Part shown: in pieces, positions 8,538 to 17,997 of the stretch
Position numbering within the stretch: the stretch's first letter is position 1
Layout: the number at the start of each line of letters is the position of its first letter
Origin: Fibrobacter sp.
GTDB taxonomy: Bacteria > Fibrobacterota > Fibrobacteria > Fibrobacterales > Fibrobacteraceae
Direction of reading: 5' to 3'
Length of the DNA: 64,000 nt
Assembly: GCA_024398815.1 (NCBI GenBank)
Contig: JAKSIL010000008.1
Span: 39,520 to 103,519, forward strand
Notes under the pieces: generated by a model
Seen by the model: the letters and a program-made list of their open reading frames with translations, nothing else
Databases searched by the model: none
What the model was told of the DNA's origin: nothing
Position numbers and translations under genes: made by a program

Positions 8538-10589
8538 ATGAAGTGCGCTAAGTTATATTTGGTTTGTAGTGCAGCACTCGCCTTGAGTGCCTGCGGAGAC
8601 AGTTCAACAGCCACCAGTGCAGAGCAGGGCGAAACGGCAACAAGCATCACTTGCTCCGACGGCAAGGTGGTTTCCAACCTGAATGAATGCGCAACTATCA
8701 CCGAAGTTCCGGTCTCCAGCGCCCAGACTACCGCTTCGGACAACGACCAAGGTGGAAATCCGCCCCAAGACAACGGAAACTTAACCTCCTCCAGCTTTTC
8801 GGACGAGCTTACTCCGTCTTGCGCCTCCAACAGCGACAACAACCTGGCTCCCGTTACTCCCATCGGCGGCGGCAGCGCCGATACCGAGGATGACGACAAT
8901 GTGGAATTGAAGGGCGACGAAACGACTCTCACTTTCAGCGGCACCGACGTGGTAATCGCAAACGACAACGGCTGTCTTAAAAAGGAAGCATCGTCCGTGA
9001 CAGTCTCCTGCAGCGGCAACTACTATTTGACGGGTTCCGCGAGCGATTTCCAGGTGATTGTGAATACGGCCGACAACGATACTGGCAAGGTGGATTTGTT
9101 CCTGAATACGGTCAGCCTCAAGAGTAGCGATGCCCCGATTTACGTGCAGCATGCCGAAAAGACGGAACTGCATTTGGTCAAGGGCACCACGAACACCATC
9201 GAAGATGGCGCCTCCCGCACCAAGACGCATACTTACACAACCGCTAACGGCCAGAAGGTCGATACGACGAATGCCGCTATTTACGCTAAGGACGACTTGA
9301 GCTTCAAAGGCAGCGGAACGCTTACCGTGAAGGGCAACTTCAACAACGGCATTCATTGCAGCAACGATGTGAAGTTCAAGAAGAGCGTCGGTACATTGAT
9401 CGTAGAAGCCAAGAACCATGGTGTCAAGGGCAAGGGTTCCGTGACCATCAACGGCGGCAACATTAACATTACGACTACCGAAGGCGACGGTATCAAGAGC
9501 GATGAAGATGACGCCACAAAATTTGCAAACGACAAGGGCGTCATCAAGATTGCCGGTGGCACAATCACCATTAACGCGGCAACCGATGGCATCACGGCAA
9601 GCAACGCTGTGCAAATCGAAAAAGGCGAAAATGTAGAAGCGGCGCCTGTCATCAAGGTGACTGCTGGTGGCGGGCAAACTTGCCTCGCTACCTCATCAAG
9701 CAATAATGGCGGTGGCCGTGGCGGCTTCGGTGGCGGATTTGGCATGGGCGGCAACAGCTGCCAGGATTCCGTAAGCAAGAAAGGCATCAAGGGCGATTCG
9801 AGCATTGCCGTTACTGCAGGCAATATTGACGTCAACAGCCGCGACGACGGCCTCCACAGCAACGGCGACATCACCATCAGCGGCGGCGCACTGACCATCA
9901 AGAGCGACGACGACGGCATTCACGCCGACAACGCCCTTTACATCAAGGGTGACGCCAATGTGGATGTGACCATGGCTTACGAAGGTATGGAAGCCTACGA
10001 AATGCACTTCGAGGGCGGCGTCACCAGCGTAAATACCACAGACGACGGCTGGAATGCGGCCGGCGGCACCGACAACTCCGGCGTTGAAAATAACGGCGGC
10101 GGTTGGGGCGGCCCAGGTGGCGGCGGATTCGGCGGAGGTGGCCCAGGTGGCTTCGGCGGGTATGGCGGCGGAAGTTCCGGTAAACTCTACGTAACAGGCG
10201 GTGTCCATTATGTAAAGGTCGGCTCCGGCGATACCGACGGCGTCGACAGCAACGGAAGCATCGACATTTCTGGTGGTGTGCTGATCATCGAATGCCTCAT
10301 GAACGGCGGCATGGGCGGCATGATGGATTCCGACGGACAGACGAACATCACGGGCGGCATTGTACTTGGCTTTGGCGTCGGCCGGTCGGAAGCTGGGCAA
10401 AACTACAGCGTTTCCTTTAACACGAACGGCTACTATGGAGTAGCAGGCACGGTGGCTTTCAAACCGACTATCAGTGGCAGCAACACCATTTCGAACCAGG
10501 GCCAGCCTGCCGCAGTAAGCGGCACCGAAGGCCTCACCAAGACGTGCTTCGGTGCAAGCACCACGAATTGCGTGTACTACAAAAACTAG
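8538..10589 (+). CDS. Carbohydrate-binding beta-helix lipoprotein, Cthe_2159-like
   Basis: 683 residues. A lipoprotein signal peptide ends in ALSACGDSS, with the lipid cysteine at about residue 19. After a Ser/Thr/Gln-rich linker comes a long repetitive domain with recurring ISGG, DGIxA/SN and GIHxDN turns, typical of the right-handed beta-helix domain of the Cthe_2159 family (reported to bind polysaccharide and Ca2+). Two low-complexity Gly loops (about residues 392-405 and 524-548) interrupt it. The start is fixed by AAGGAG 5 bases before the ATG. It probably sits on the outer surface and helps hold plant-wall polymers; the cellulase gene follows. No catalytic motif is seen. Confidence 0.8.
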   Translation: MKCAKLYLVCSAALALSACGDSSTATSAEQGETATSITCSDGKVVSNLNECATITEVPVSSAQTTASDNDQGGNPPQDNGNLTSSSFSDELTPSCASNSDNNLAPVTPIGGGSADTEDDDNVELKGDETTLTFSGTDVVIANDNGCLKKEASSVTVSCSGNYYLTGSASDFQVIVNTADNDTGKVDLFLNTVSLKSSDAPIYVQHAEKTELHLVKGTTNTIEDGASRTKTHTYTTANGQKVDTTNAAIYAKDDLSFKGSGTLTVKGNFNNGIHCSNDVKFKKSVGTLIVEAKNHGVKGKGSVTINGGNINITTTEGDGIKSDEDDATKFANDKGVIKIAGGTITINAATDGITASNAVQIEKGENVEAAPVIKVTAGGGQTCLATSSSNNGGGRGGFGGGFGMGGNSCQDSVSKKGIKGDSSIAVTAGNIDVNSRDDGLHSNGDITISGGALTIKSDDDGIHADNALYIKGDANVDVTMAYEGMEAYEMHFEGGVTSVNTTDDGWNAAGGTDNSGVENNGGGWGGPGGGGFGGGGPGGFGGYGGGSSGKLYVTGGVHYVKVGSGDTDGVDSNGSIDISGGVLIIECLMNGGMGGMMDSDGQTNITGGIVLGFGVGRSEAGQNYSVSFNTNGYYGVAGTVAFKPTISGSNTISNQGQPAAVSGTEGLTKTCFGASTTNCVYYKN

Positions 10590-10608
10590 ACTTTCAAGCT
10601 TAAAAATC

Positions 10609-10674
10609 AAGCCGTTTACAGCAAAAAACGTTATTTCTGTTCCATGTTTTCTGTTGTAAACGGCTTTTTTTTCG
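10609..10674 (+). terminator. Long-stem terminator after the carbohydrate-binding gene
   Basis: AAGCCGTTTACA (10609-10620) pairs with TGTAAACGGCTT (10655-10666), followed by a run of T. The intervening 34 bases could extend the structure. It lies before the GH5 gene and suggests that gene has its own promoter. Confidence 0.75.
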
Positions 10675-10738
10675 TTTTTTTTACCGCTTTTGAAAAAAAC
10701 ATATAGTTTATAGGGGCATGAGATTATGGAGGTCTTAC

Positions 10739-12097
10739 ATGAAATTCACTGGGTTGGCAACATTCATCATCGCAGCAACTTTTACAGCGGGAGCATTCGC
10801 CGCTGACGTCACACCCACCCGCGTGGGGCCTGTCAGTCAGTACGGCAAGCTTTTGGCAGGCAAGAACGCACAAGGCAAAGGCCGCATCTACGGTAGTTGC
10901 GAAGGTGTGAAGGACGGAGCCGAAGTCCAAGTCAGGGGCATGAGCCTCTACTGGTCCCTCATGGACGAAGCCTTGGAATTCTGGAGCGACGAAGGTGTCG
11001 CCAGCATGGTGAACGACATGAAAATCCAGATTGTACGCGCCGCAATGGCTACAGGCGACGAAGACTGGACCGAAGGCAAGTATATCGGCTACCAAAAGCA
11101 GCCCGAAAAGCAGACCGGATTCATGAAAGCGGCCATCGAAGCCGCCATCAAGCAGGACATCTACGTGATTATCGACTGGCACTCCCACGTGGCGAATACG
11201 CAGACCGACAACGCCGTCAAGTTCTTTACCGAAATGGCAAAAGAATACGGCCAATACGACCACGTGATTTTCGAAGTTTTCAACGAACCGCAAAAAATCA
11301 GTTGGAACGAGGTGAAAAATTACGCCAACCAGGTAATTTCCGCCATCCGCCAGTATTCCGACAACCTGATTCTCGTCGGGAACCCCGAATGGGACCAGAA
11401 CCCGCAACAGGCCATCGGAAACGAAGTCAGCGACCCAAAGAAGAACACAGCCTACACACTCCACTACTACGCTGCATCCCACAAGGCGACCGGCGATTAT
11501 GACTGGGGCCCGGGCGAAGGCACTCGCGGACAGCAGGCCATCGACGCCGGCCTCTCTGTTTTCGTAAGCGAATGGGGAACCGGCAAAGCCGACGGCAAGG
11601 GAGACGTCTCCCCGAACAACGGCGCTTGGCAAGACTTCATGAATCAGAACAAACTCTCTTGGGCAAACTGGTCCGCTTCAAAGATTAACGAAGGAACGGC
11701 TGCATTCTCCGCAAACGCCACAAAGACGAGCCTGCAGTATTCCAACTCCGGCAACACCGTCAAGGGCTACCTGAGCAATAACCCCACCACCTACACCGCC
11801 TGCAGGGCTAACCAGCCCGCAAGTTCCTCGTCTGGCGAAAGCATCGCTATTCCGATGTTCAAGTCGCAGGAATTCAGCCTGAATGTCCATGGGCGCACTC
11901 TGCAACTCAATTCCGCCGGTAGCGGAAACGCCAAGGTAGAAGTCTTCGACATGCTCGGACACACGCAGTTGCAAAAAGAAACACTTCTCGGAAGCGGCCC
12001 GAATACGATTAGCCTCGAAGATATTCCCAAGGGCAACTACATCGTCCGCGTCAGCCAAGGCAAAAAATTAGCCCAGACGAACTTCCAGGTGAAATAA
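10739..12097 (+). CDS. GH5 endoglucanase (cellulase)
   Basis: 452 residues from the ATG at 10739, chosen over the in-frame ATG at 10718 because GGAGG lies 6 bases before it and it opens directly into a signal peptide (cleavage near AFA-ADVT). Residues about 40-350 are a GH5 catalytic domain, subfamily 2-like. The acid/base is Glu183 in FEVFNEP, the nucleophile Glu278 in VSEWG, and WHSH (148-151) and HYY (242-244) line the active site. It hydrolyses beta-1,4-glucan outside the cell. A short Ser linker (PASSSSGES) leads to a C-terminal beta module ending GNYIVRVSQGKKLAQTNFQVK-like, similar to type IX secretion sorting domains and to the tail of the GH11 enzyme here. Confidence 0.93.
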   Translation: MKFTGLATFIIAATFTAGAFAADVTPTRVGPVSQYGKLLAGKNAQGKGRIYGSCEGVKDGAEVQVRGMSLYWSLMDEALEFWSDEGVASMVNDMKIQIVRAAMATGDEDWTEGKYIGYQKQPEKQTGFMKAAIEAAIKQDIYVIIDWHSHVANTQTDNAVKFFTEMAKEYGQYDHVIFEVFNEPQKISWNEVKNYANQVISAIRQYSDNLILVGNPEWDQNPQQAIGNEVSDPKKNTAYTLHYYAASHKATGDYDWGPGEGTRGQQAIDAGLSVFVSEWGTGKADGKGDVSPNNGAWQDFMNQNKLSWANWSASKINEGTAAFSANATKTSLQYSNSGNTVKGYLSNNPTTYTACRANQPASSSSGESIAIPMFKSQEFSLNVHGRTLQLNSAGSGNAKVEVFDMLGHTQLQKETLLGSGPNTISLEDIPKGNYIVRVSQGKKLAQTNFQVK

Positions 12098-12116
12098 GTT
12101 TTTTTCTGAGAGAGAG

Positions 12117-12153
12117 ACCCCCGGGGGCTTCGGCCCTCGGGGGTTAATTTTTT
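12117..12153. terminator. Strong UUCG-loop terminator between convergent genes
   Basis: A 12-base-pair stem (12117-12128 with 12133-12144, one G-U pair) closes a TTCG tetraloop with a C-G closing pair, an exceptionally stable hairpin. It is followed by TAATTTTTT. It lies between the convergent GH5 and hppA genes and may serve both. Confidence 0.9.
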
Positions 12154-12174
12154 AAGAGAATTTGCGCTACAGTC

Positions 12175-14541
12175 CTAGAACAGGAATCCGCCGAAGGTCA
12201 CAATTACGCCTGCGAACACGACGCTCACCATGGTCATGAGCTTGATGAGAATGTTGAGCGAAGGGCCTGCGGTATCCTTGAACGGGTCGCCAACGGTATC
12301 GCCCACGACGCCTGCCTTGTGCGCATCGGAGTGCTTGCCGCCGTAGTTCCCTTTTTCGATGAACTTCTTGGCATTGTCCCAGGCGCCGCCGGCGTTGTTG
12401 AGCATGGTCGCAAGCGCAAATCCGCAGGCAAGGCCGCCGGCGAGGAGTCCGAACACGCCCGCCACGCCCATCAGGAGCCCGACGACCACAGGCACGATTA
12501 CCGCCAACAGCGAAGGAATCACCATCTCCTTCTGCGCGCCGGTCGTAGAGATTTCAACGCAACGGCCGTAGTCGGGAGTGCCGGTACCGTCCATAATCCC
12601 AGGAATTTCGCGGAACTGGCGGCGCACTTCTTCGACCATGGCGGCAGCGGCACGGCCAACGGCCTTGATGGTGAGAGCGCAGAACACGAACGCCATCATG
12701 GCGCCGATGAACAAGCCGCCTAAAAGCATGGGGTTCATCAGATTCAAATTGTAGACCTGCATAAAGTCCATGTAATCGGCCTTAGCAGCGACAAGACCTA
12801 CCAAGTCGCCGTTCTCGCCGATGGCGCGGACGCCGTCAGATAGAATCTTTGCGCCGGGGATGTTCGCAATGACCTGGGAAAGGTCGCCCGCCTGGTTCAC
12901 GAACGCCACCTTGCCCGCATGATAGACGCCGCCGGCGCCATCGGCCAAGCGACCCAGCCATATCTTGATTTCTTCCACATACGAAGCGAGGAGTGCCATG
13001 GCGGTAAGCGCGGCTGAACCGATGGCGAAACCCTTGCCCGTGGCAGCCGTCGTGTTGCCGAGCATATCGAGTTCGTCGGTTCTTTCGCGTACTTTCGCAT
13101 CAAGGCCAGCCATTTCGGCGTTGCCACCGGCATTATCCGCGATGGGGCCAAACGCATCGGTTGCAAGCGTGATGCCTAGAGTCGAAAGCATGCCCACGGC
13201 CGCAAAACCGACGCCATAGAGCCCCATCGACATGTCGCTGAAACCGCCTGCGCAGCCAAAGGCCGCCACAATGCCTATGACGATGGTAATCACCGGAAGC
13301 CCCGTCGAGAACATGCCCACCGAAATACCATCGATAATCGTGGTGGCCGCCCCGAGGCGAGCCTGGCCCGCAATGCCCTTGGTCGGCTTGTAGGCGTCAG
13401 AAGTATAGTATTCGGTGAATTGCCCTATAAGGACGCCCGCCACGAGGCCCGAAAGCACCGAGCCGAAAACGCCGAGCGAGATAAGCCCCACCTTGACAAG
13501 CACCAGGAGCGCTATCAAAATCAACACGGAAGAGCCCAAAGTGCCTGTCAACAGCGAACGGAGAAGCGACTTGGTGTCGGCATCTTCTTTTGTACGCACC
13601 ATGTAAATGCCCACAAGCGAAAGCACGATGCCAATCGCCGCCACAATCATGGGCGAAATCACATAGCTGATGCCACCCGGAAGAGCTGCGCCCAGGGCCG
13701 CCGTCGCGAGGATGGAGCCGCAGTACGATTCGTAAAGATCGGCCCCCATGCCGGCCACGTCGCCCACGTTGTCGCCCACGTTGTCGGCGATGGTCGCCGG
13801 GTTGCGCGGATCGTCTTCAGGGATGCCCGCTTCCACCTTCCCTACCAAGTCGGCGCCCACATCGGCAGCCTTCGTGTAGATGCCACCACCGACACGCGCA
13901 AACAGGGCCTGCAGCGAAGCGCCCATGCCAAACGTAAGCATGGTCGTCGTAATTTCCACCATCTTGGCGTGCGCCCAGGCTTCGTTTTGAACAAGCGAAT
14001 CACTCCATGCGCCAAGCCCCAACTTGTTCGCAATGTCGGCACCGAATCCCCAGATGTTGCTATCATAGATATAGTTGAGCAAGAAGAACCAGGCCGAGAT
14101 ATCGACAAGTCCGAACCCGACAACCACAAGGCCCATCACGGCACCGCTGCGGAACGCCACCACAAGACCCTTGTTCAAGCTCGATATGGCGCCATTCGCG
14201 GTTCTGGAGCTCGCATAAGTGGCCGTTTTCATGCCGAGGAACCCGCAAAGGCCGCTAAAGAAGCCTCCCGTCAAGAACGCGACAGGCACAAACGGGTTTT
14301 GAATTTTCGCTACCGCAAGAACGACGAACACAACAAACAGCACCGCGAAAACTATCGATACAGTCTTGTATTGCCGTTTTAGATAAGCGAACGCACCCAC
14401 CCTTACAAAGTGGGCTATCGCCTTCATTTTTGTATCGCCATCGGGCTCGCGCTTCATGGCCCGATAAAAGTGGAATGCCATGGCCAAAGCCACAAGAGCA
14501 GCTACTGGAACTAGAATCCAGTATATAGGAACGGAAAACAT
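12175..14541 (-). CDS. hppA: Membrane pyrophosphatase, K+-dependent type
   Basis: 788 residues from the ATG at 14541, preceded by a GAGG site; the longer frame to 14610 adds 23 residues without a recognisable start signal. Integral membrane protein with about 15-16 helices that couples PPi hydrolysis to H+ or Na+ export. Substrate motifs DVGADLVGKVE, DNVGDNVGD, DNAGGNAEM and the C-terminal DTVGDPFKDTAGPSLN are intact. The sequence GNTTAATGKG has alanine where K+-independent enzymes have lysine, which by family rule indicates K+ dependence. Whether it pumps H+, Na+ or both cannot be read by eye. In an anaerobe it would save energy from biosynthetic PPi. Confidence 0.95.
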   Translation of the reverse strand: MFSVPIYWILVPVAALVALAMAFHFYRAMKREPDGDTKMKAIAHFVRVGAFAYLKRQYKTVSIVFAVLFVVFVVLAVAKIQNPFVPVAFLTGGFFSGLCGFLGMKTATYASSRTANGAISSLNKGLVVAFRSGAVMGLVVVGFGLVDISAWFFLLNYIYDSNIWGFGADIANKLGLGAWSDSLVQNEAWAHAKMVEITTTMLTFGMGASLQALFARVGGGIYTKAADVGADLVGKVEAGIPEDDPRNPATIADNVGDNVGDVAGMGADLYESYCGSILATAALGAALPGGISYVISPMIVAAIGIVLSLVGIYMVRTKEDADTKSLLRSLLTGTLGSSVLILIALLVLVKVGLISLGVFGSVLSGLVAGVLIGQFTEYYTSDAYKPTKGIAGQARLGAATTIIDGISVGMFSTGLPVITIVIGIVAAFGCAGGFSDMSMGLYGVGFAAVGMLSTLGITLATDAFGPIADNAGGNAEMAGLDAKVRERTDELDMLGNTTAATGKGFAIGSAALTAMALLASYVEEIKIWLGRLADGAGGVYHAGKVAFVNQAGDLSQVIANIPGAKILSDGVRAIGENGDLVGLVAAKADYMDFMQVYNLNLMNPMLLGGLFIGAMMAFVFCALTIKAVGRAAAAMVEEVRRQFREIPGIMDGTGTPDYGRCVEISTTGAQKEMVIPSLLAVIVPVVVGLLMGVAGVFGLLAGGLACGFALATMLNNAGGAWDNAKKFIEKGNYGGKHSDAHKAGVVGDTVGDPFKDTAGPSLNILIKLMTMVSVVFAGVIVTFGGFLF

Positions 14542-14807
14542 ACCAGCCTCAACAACAAAAAAAACAGATAAATTATTGAAAGGACCGCAAATCGCGTACA
14601 ATACAGACAAACGGCAGGCTAGGCACGCTGAACGTGCTATAAATGAATTTACCTTGCTTTTTTAAGAAAATCCGAAAAAATGTTTTTTTCATAGTAAGGG
14701 AAAGCAATATTCCAACTTGGAATATTTACTCCAAATTGGAACCTTATTTTCGGCTTATTTTCGTAAAAAAAACGCAAATAGCCCCCATCATATAATATAT
14801 TGTAGCT
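14542..14807. promoter_or_regulatory. Divergent promoter region of hppA and spoT
   Basis: 266 bases between the divergent genes. On the spoT side, TATAAT at 14791-14796 lies only 11 bases before the ATG at 14808. If it is the -10 box, the mRNA would start at or next to the ATG, that is, leaderless or nearly so; no Shine-Dalgarno is seen. Two dyads lie upstream (14707-14725 and 14730-14740). A diverged copy of this region recurs at about 62241-62344. Confidence 0.5.
14707..14740. promoter_or_regulatory. Twin TTCCAA/TTGGAA dyads upstream of spoT, candidate operator
   Basis: ATATTCCAA-C-TTGGAATAT (14707-14725) is a perfect 19-base dyad, followed at 14730-14740 by TCCAA-A-TTGGA. The dyad centres are 19 bases apart, about two helical turns, as expected for cooperative dimers. 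The first dyad is kept in the partial copy at 62242-62258, which supports function. The binding protein is unknown. Confidence 0.5.
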
Positions 14808-16949
14808 ATGGACATGGCTCAGTTTACAACAAACCAAGAGCACATAGTCAGCGTGCTCCTAAGAAAGAATCCCGCTTTGAACGAAGGGATCCTTAGGAAT
14901 GCTATTGCCTTTATCGCCGATGCCCACGACGGACAGTACCGCAAAAGCGGCATGCCCTACACCGAGCACCCGTACGAAGTCGCCAAGATCCTCGCCGACT
15001 TGAAGCAGGACCAGGCCACGGTGCTTGCCGGGCTTTTGCACGACGTGGTCGAAGACACTCCTCACACATTGAAGGAAATCACCGAAAAGTTCGGCGAAGA
15101 CACAGCCTTCATGGTGGACGCCGTCACGAAGATTACCGCCGTTCAAGAAGCAAGCAAGACCGCCCAGAAGGCGGGCACCTACAAGAAGCTCATCACGGCC
15201 ATGGCGAAAGACCCTCGCGTGATCATGATTAAAATTGCAGACCGCATCCACAACATGCGCACCATGCAATACATGAAGCCCGAAAAGCGAAAGCTCATCG
15301 CCCAGGAAACGCTCGACATCTATGTGCCACTCACCCACCGCTTCGGCTTGTACAAGCTGAAAACGGAACTCGAAGACTTGAGCTTCAAGTACGTGAACCC
15401 GGTGGAATACCAGAAACTGGTGGACGCCCTTATCGAAGGCAAGGACAAGCGCGAAAAGTACGTGCAGTCCGTGATAGGGCCTTTGCAGATAAAGATGGCC
15501 CTCGAAGACTTCGACTGCACCATCCAGGGCCGCACCAAGAACATTTACAGCATCTACAACAAGATGCTCAGCCGAGACTGCCAGTTCGAAGACATCTTCG
15601 ACATTTTCGCCATCCGCATCATCGTGGAGACCATCCCCGAATGCTACCTGGCGCTCGGATACGTCCACAACCTGTGGACCCCGATGCAGAGTCGTTTCAA
15701 GGACTACATCGCGACTCCGAAACCGAACCTTTACCAGAGCATCCACACCACAGTCATCGGCCCCGAAAACAAGATGGTCGAAGTGCAGATTCGCACCAAG
15801 GACATGGACCTGACCGCAGAAAAGGGATTCGCCGCACACTGGGCCTACAAGATGGAAACCCAGCACGAAGGCGAAGAACTGGCATGGCTAGACCACATGG
15901 TCAAGTTGCAATCCGAAATCGAGGACAGCAAGGAATACCTGGACTTCTTGAAGGTGGACCTGAAGCCCGAGGGCATGACCGTGTTTACGCCGAAAGGCGC
16001 TTCCGTCGAACTCCCCGAAGGCGCCATCGTCTTGGACTTCGCGTTCGCCGTGCATACGGAACTCGGCCTCCACTGCATTGGAGCCCGCATCAACGAAGAA
16101 GTGGTAAGCCTTGACAAGCCCGTACCCCACGGCGCCACCGTTCAAATCCTGAAAAGCCCGGCCCAGGAACCCAGCCCTGAATGGCTCGACATGGTCAAAA
16201 CCGTGAAAGCCAAACAGGAACTGCGCAAATGGATGAAGACAAGCATCGTGCAGCAGGCACATGACCTGGGCAAGGAAATTTGGACGCGCGAACTGCGCAT
16301 GGCAAAAATCGAAAAAGAGAAACGTCCGAAGGAAGAGGACATCAACAAATACTTCGGCACAGCCAATCTCCAGGACTTTTACGAACGCGTCGGACAGGGT
16401 GAACTTCCACTGCAGGACATCCACCGTTTCTTGACCGGCGAAGACATTCCCAAGGAAGGAACCGTGCTCCGCTTCTTCCCGACATTCGGGAAGGACAAGA
16501 AGAGCACGACCCGCGACGACATGCCCTTGATGATTGGGCACGAAACCAGTTTGCTCATCCACTTTGCCACCTGTTGTGCGCCCGTGCCCGGCGACCAGAT
16601 CATCGGTGTGATGAGACCCCAGATAGGCATCGAAGTCCATACCGTGGACTGTCCTTGTCTCAAGGACTTCCCCATAGAGCAGCAGCTGCCCGTAGATTGG
16701 AGTGCCGACGTGTCGAATCCGTTCACCACGCACCTCACCATCGATACGGACAACCGCAAGAACATCACCCTCGACATTTTGCAGGAACTCAAAAACTCAA
16801 ACTTGATTCTCGAAAGAATGAGTGTCGCGAGCGTTCAGTATTCTGGAAGAATCCGCATGGAATTCAAGGCTTTCCGCAAGGAACAGGTAGATGCCGCCAT
16901 GGCAAAGATTGAACAAATTAAAGGCGTAAGGAAGGTGACCAAGGCATGA
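14808..16949 (+). CDS. spoT: Bifunctional Rel/SpoT (p)ppGpp synthetase-hydrolase
   Basis: 713 residues, normal for a long RSH protein. Order of domains: HD hydrolase (about 30-190, with YTEHPYEVA and LLHDVVEDT), synthetase (about 235-345, GRTKNIYSIYNKM, RFKDYIATPKPN and YQSIHTTV), TGS (about 385-450, MTVFTPKGASVELPEGA), a helical and Cys-containing region (FATCCAPVPGDQIIG) and a C-terminal ACT domain (about 640-713). It makes and degrades the stringent-response alarmone. The intact HD motif argues for an active hydrolase, hence the SpoT/Rel type. A second ATG at 14814 is an alternative start. The next gene overlaps its stop (ATGATGA). Confidence 0.95.
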   Translation: MDMAQFTTNQEHIVSVLLRKNPALNEGILRNAIAFIADAHDGQYRKSGMPYTEHPYEVAKILADLKQDQATVLAGLLHDVVEDTPHTLKEITEKFGEDTAFMVDAVTKITAVQEASKTAQKAGTYKKLITAMAKDPRVIMIKIADRIHNMRTMQYMKPEKRKLIAQETLDIYVPLTHRFGLYKLKTELEDLSFKYVNPVEYQKLVDALIEGKDKREKYVQSVIGPLQIKMALEDFDCTIQGRTKNIYSIYNKMLSRDCQFEDIFDIFAIRIIVETIPECYLALGYVHNLWTPMQSRFKDYIATPKPNLYQSIHTTVIGPENKMVEVQIRTKDMDLTAEKGFAAHWAYKMETQHEGEELAWLDHMVKLQSEIEDSKEYLDFLKVDLKPEGMTVFTPKGASVELPEGAIVLDFAFAVHTELGLHCIGARINEEVVSLDKPVPHGATVQILKSPAQEPSPEWLDMVKTVKAKQELRKWMKTSIVQQAHDLGKEIWTRELRMAKIEKEKRPKEEDINKYFGTANLQDFYERVGQGELPLQDIHRFLTGEDIPKEGTVLRFFPTFGKDKKSTTRDDMPLMIGHETSLLIHFATCCAPVPGDQIIGVMRPQIGIEVHTVDCPCLKDFPIEQQLPVDWSADVSNPFTTHLTIDTDNRKNITLDILQELKNSNLILERMSVASVQYSGRIRMEFKAFRKEQVDAAMAKIEQIKGVRKVTKA

Positions 16950-17536
16950 TGACTCCTTTGCACCATAGCGATTACACTCTCAAGAATCGCGCTTTCAACT
17001 GTCGCATGCGCAACAGGTACTACGAAGAAGTGTACTATGCATTCAGATCCCTTCTGCCGGCCGATTCCACGGCGGACTCTACGGGAAACGACATGGACCC
17101 GGCCTGGTTCCAGAATTTAAGCGAGCAAGTGCGCCAATACGAAAGGCTCATCACCAAATGTCTGGAATACGCACAGGCCGCCATCTTCTATGGAAAGGCC
17201 GATTACGCCACGCTTTACTCCAAGGACAAGCGCTGGGGTATTTTGCAAGAAGAAATATTCCTCGTCCACTTTTTGCAGGAACTGCTTTCGACCATTCACT
17301 ACATCATCACGAGAATCGATACAGACCAGATGTTGCAGAAATGGAGCACATCCATCCAGGACATGAAGGCAAAGCCCGTGGGCAACGGATTCGTGAGTTC
17401 CATCCAGGAAAAACTCTCGGCCATGTCGGCGGCGACCATCGAGGAATTCAAGGATTTGCTGAAGCACGTTCTCGACAGGTTCCAGATTGGCAATACGTTG
17501 TTCGGAACCGTCCAGGAACTGCAGAACTTCTATTAG
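16946..17536 (+). CDS. Conserved-looking hypothetical protein coupled to spoT
   Basis: 196 residues, no family recognised. It starts at ATG 16946 (or 16949) overlapping the spoT TGA, so it is very likely co-translated with spoT. The protein is soluble and mostly alpha-helical, with no signal peptide or membrane segment. A Tyr/Arg-rich N-terminus (NRYYEEVYYAFRSLL) is followed by amphipathic helices, and the stretch EEIFLVHFLQELLSTIHYII could form a helical core. Codon use resembles the neighbours. A regulatory role tied to ppGpp is possible from the coupling alone; nothing in the sequence shows it. Confidence 0.75.
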   Translation: MMTPLHHSDYTLKNRAFNCRMRNRYYEEVYYAFRSLLPADSTADSTGNDMDPAWFQNLSEQVRQYERLITKCLEYAQAAIFYGKADYATLYSKDKRWGILQEEIFLVHFLQELLSTIHYIITRIDTDQMLQKWSTSIQDMKAKPVGNGFVSSIQEKLSAMSAATIEEFKDLLKHVLDRFQIGNTLFGTVQELQNFY

Positions 17537-17616
17537 CAGGTGTCGGTGTTTGGTTGTTGAAGTTTAGGTGTTAGGTGCGGGATGCAAGGAGAATTTTTTA
17601 GGTTGTAGGTAAGGAA

Positions 17617-17997
17617 ATGTCCGAATATATAATTCTATCGATATTTTTATTCCTCGGTGCGTTCATTGCTGCGGCGGCTACCATTACAGGACTGCTGCTC
17701 GGCTACCGCACCAAAAAGACCAAGAACAAGATGGCCCCGTACGAATGCGGCATGGAGACCATCGGAAATGCGCGCATCCAGTTCAAGGTGGGCTACTACC
17801 TGTTCGCGCTTTTGTTCCTCGTGTTCGATATCGAAGCGCTGTTTTTGTTCCCCGTGATGATGAACTTCAAGGAAATCATGGCGGGCCATACGGCGCTCTC
17901 CCCTACGATTGTGATTGTTGACCTTGTGATATTCATTGCCATTCTCGTGTCGGGCCTTGCCTACGCCTGGAAAAAAGGAATTCTCAAATGGGAATAG
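17617..17997 (+). CDS. nuoA: NADH-quinone oxidoreductase subunit A
   Basis: 126 residues with three membrane helices and the family motif [13 protein letters not shown], followed by [27 protein letters not shown]. It is part of the membrane arm of complex I near the quinone site. AAGGA precedes the ATG. The gene opens a ten-gene operon of overlapping or nearly touching genes; its stop overlaps the start of the next gene by 10 bases. The 80-base gap upstream (17537-17616) is rich in GGTGT/AGGTG micro-repeats and may hold the promoter, though no clear boxes are seen. Confidence 0.96.
   Translation: MSEYIILSIFLFLGAFIAAAATITGLLLGYRTKKTKNKMAPYECGMETIGNARIQFKVGYYLFALLFLVFDIEALFLFPVMMNFKEIMAGHTALSPTIVIVDLVIFIAILVSGLAYAWKKGILKWE

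Noticed and set aside
8781..10610. Long minus-strand frames over the beta-helix lipoprotein
   Set aside because: They mirror the repetitive Gly/Asp/Asn codons of the real gene and are Ala/Val-rich without domains.
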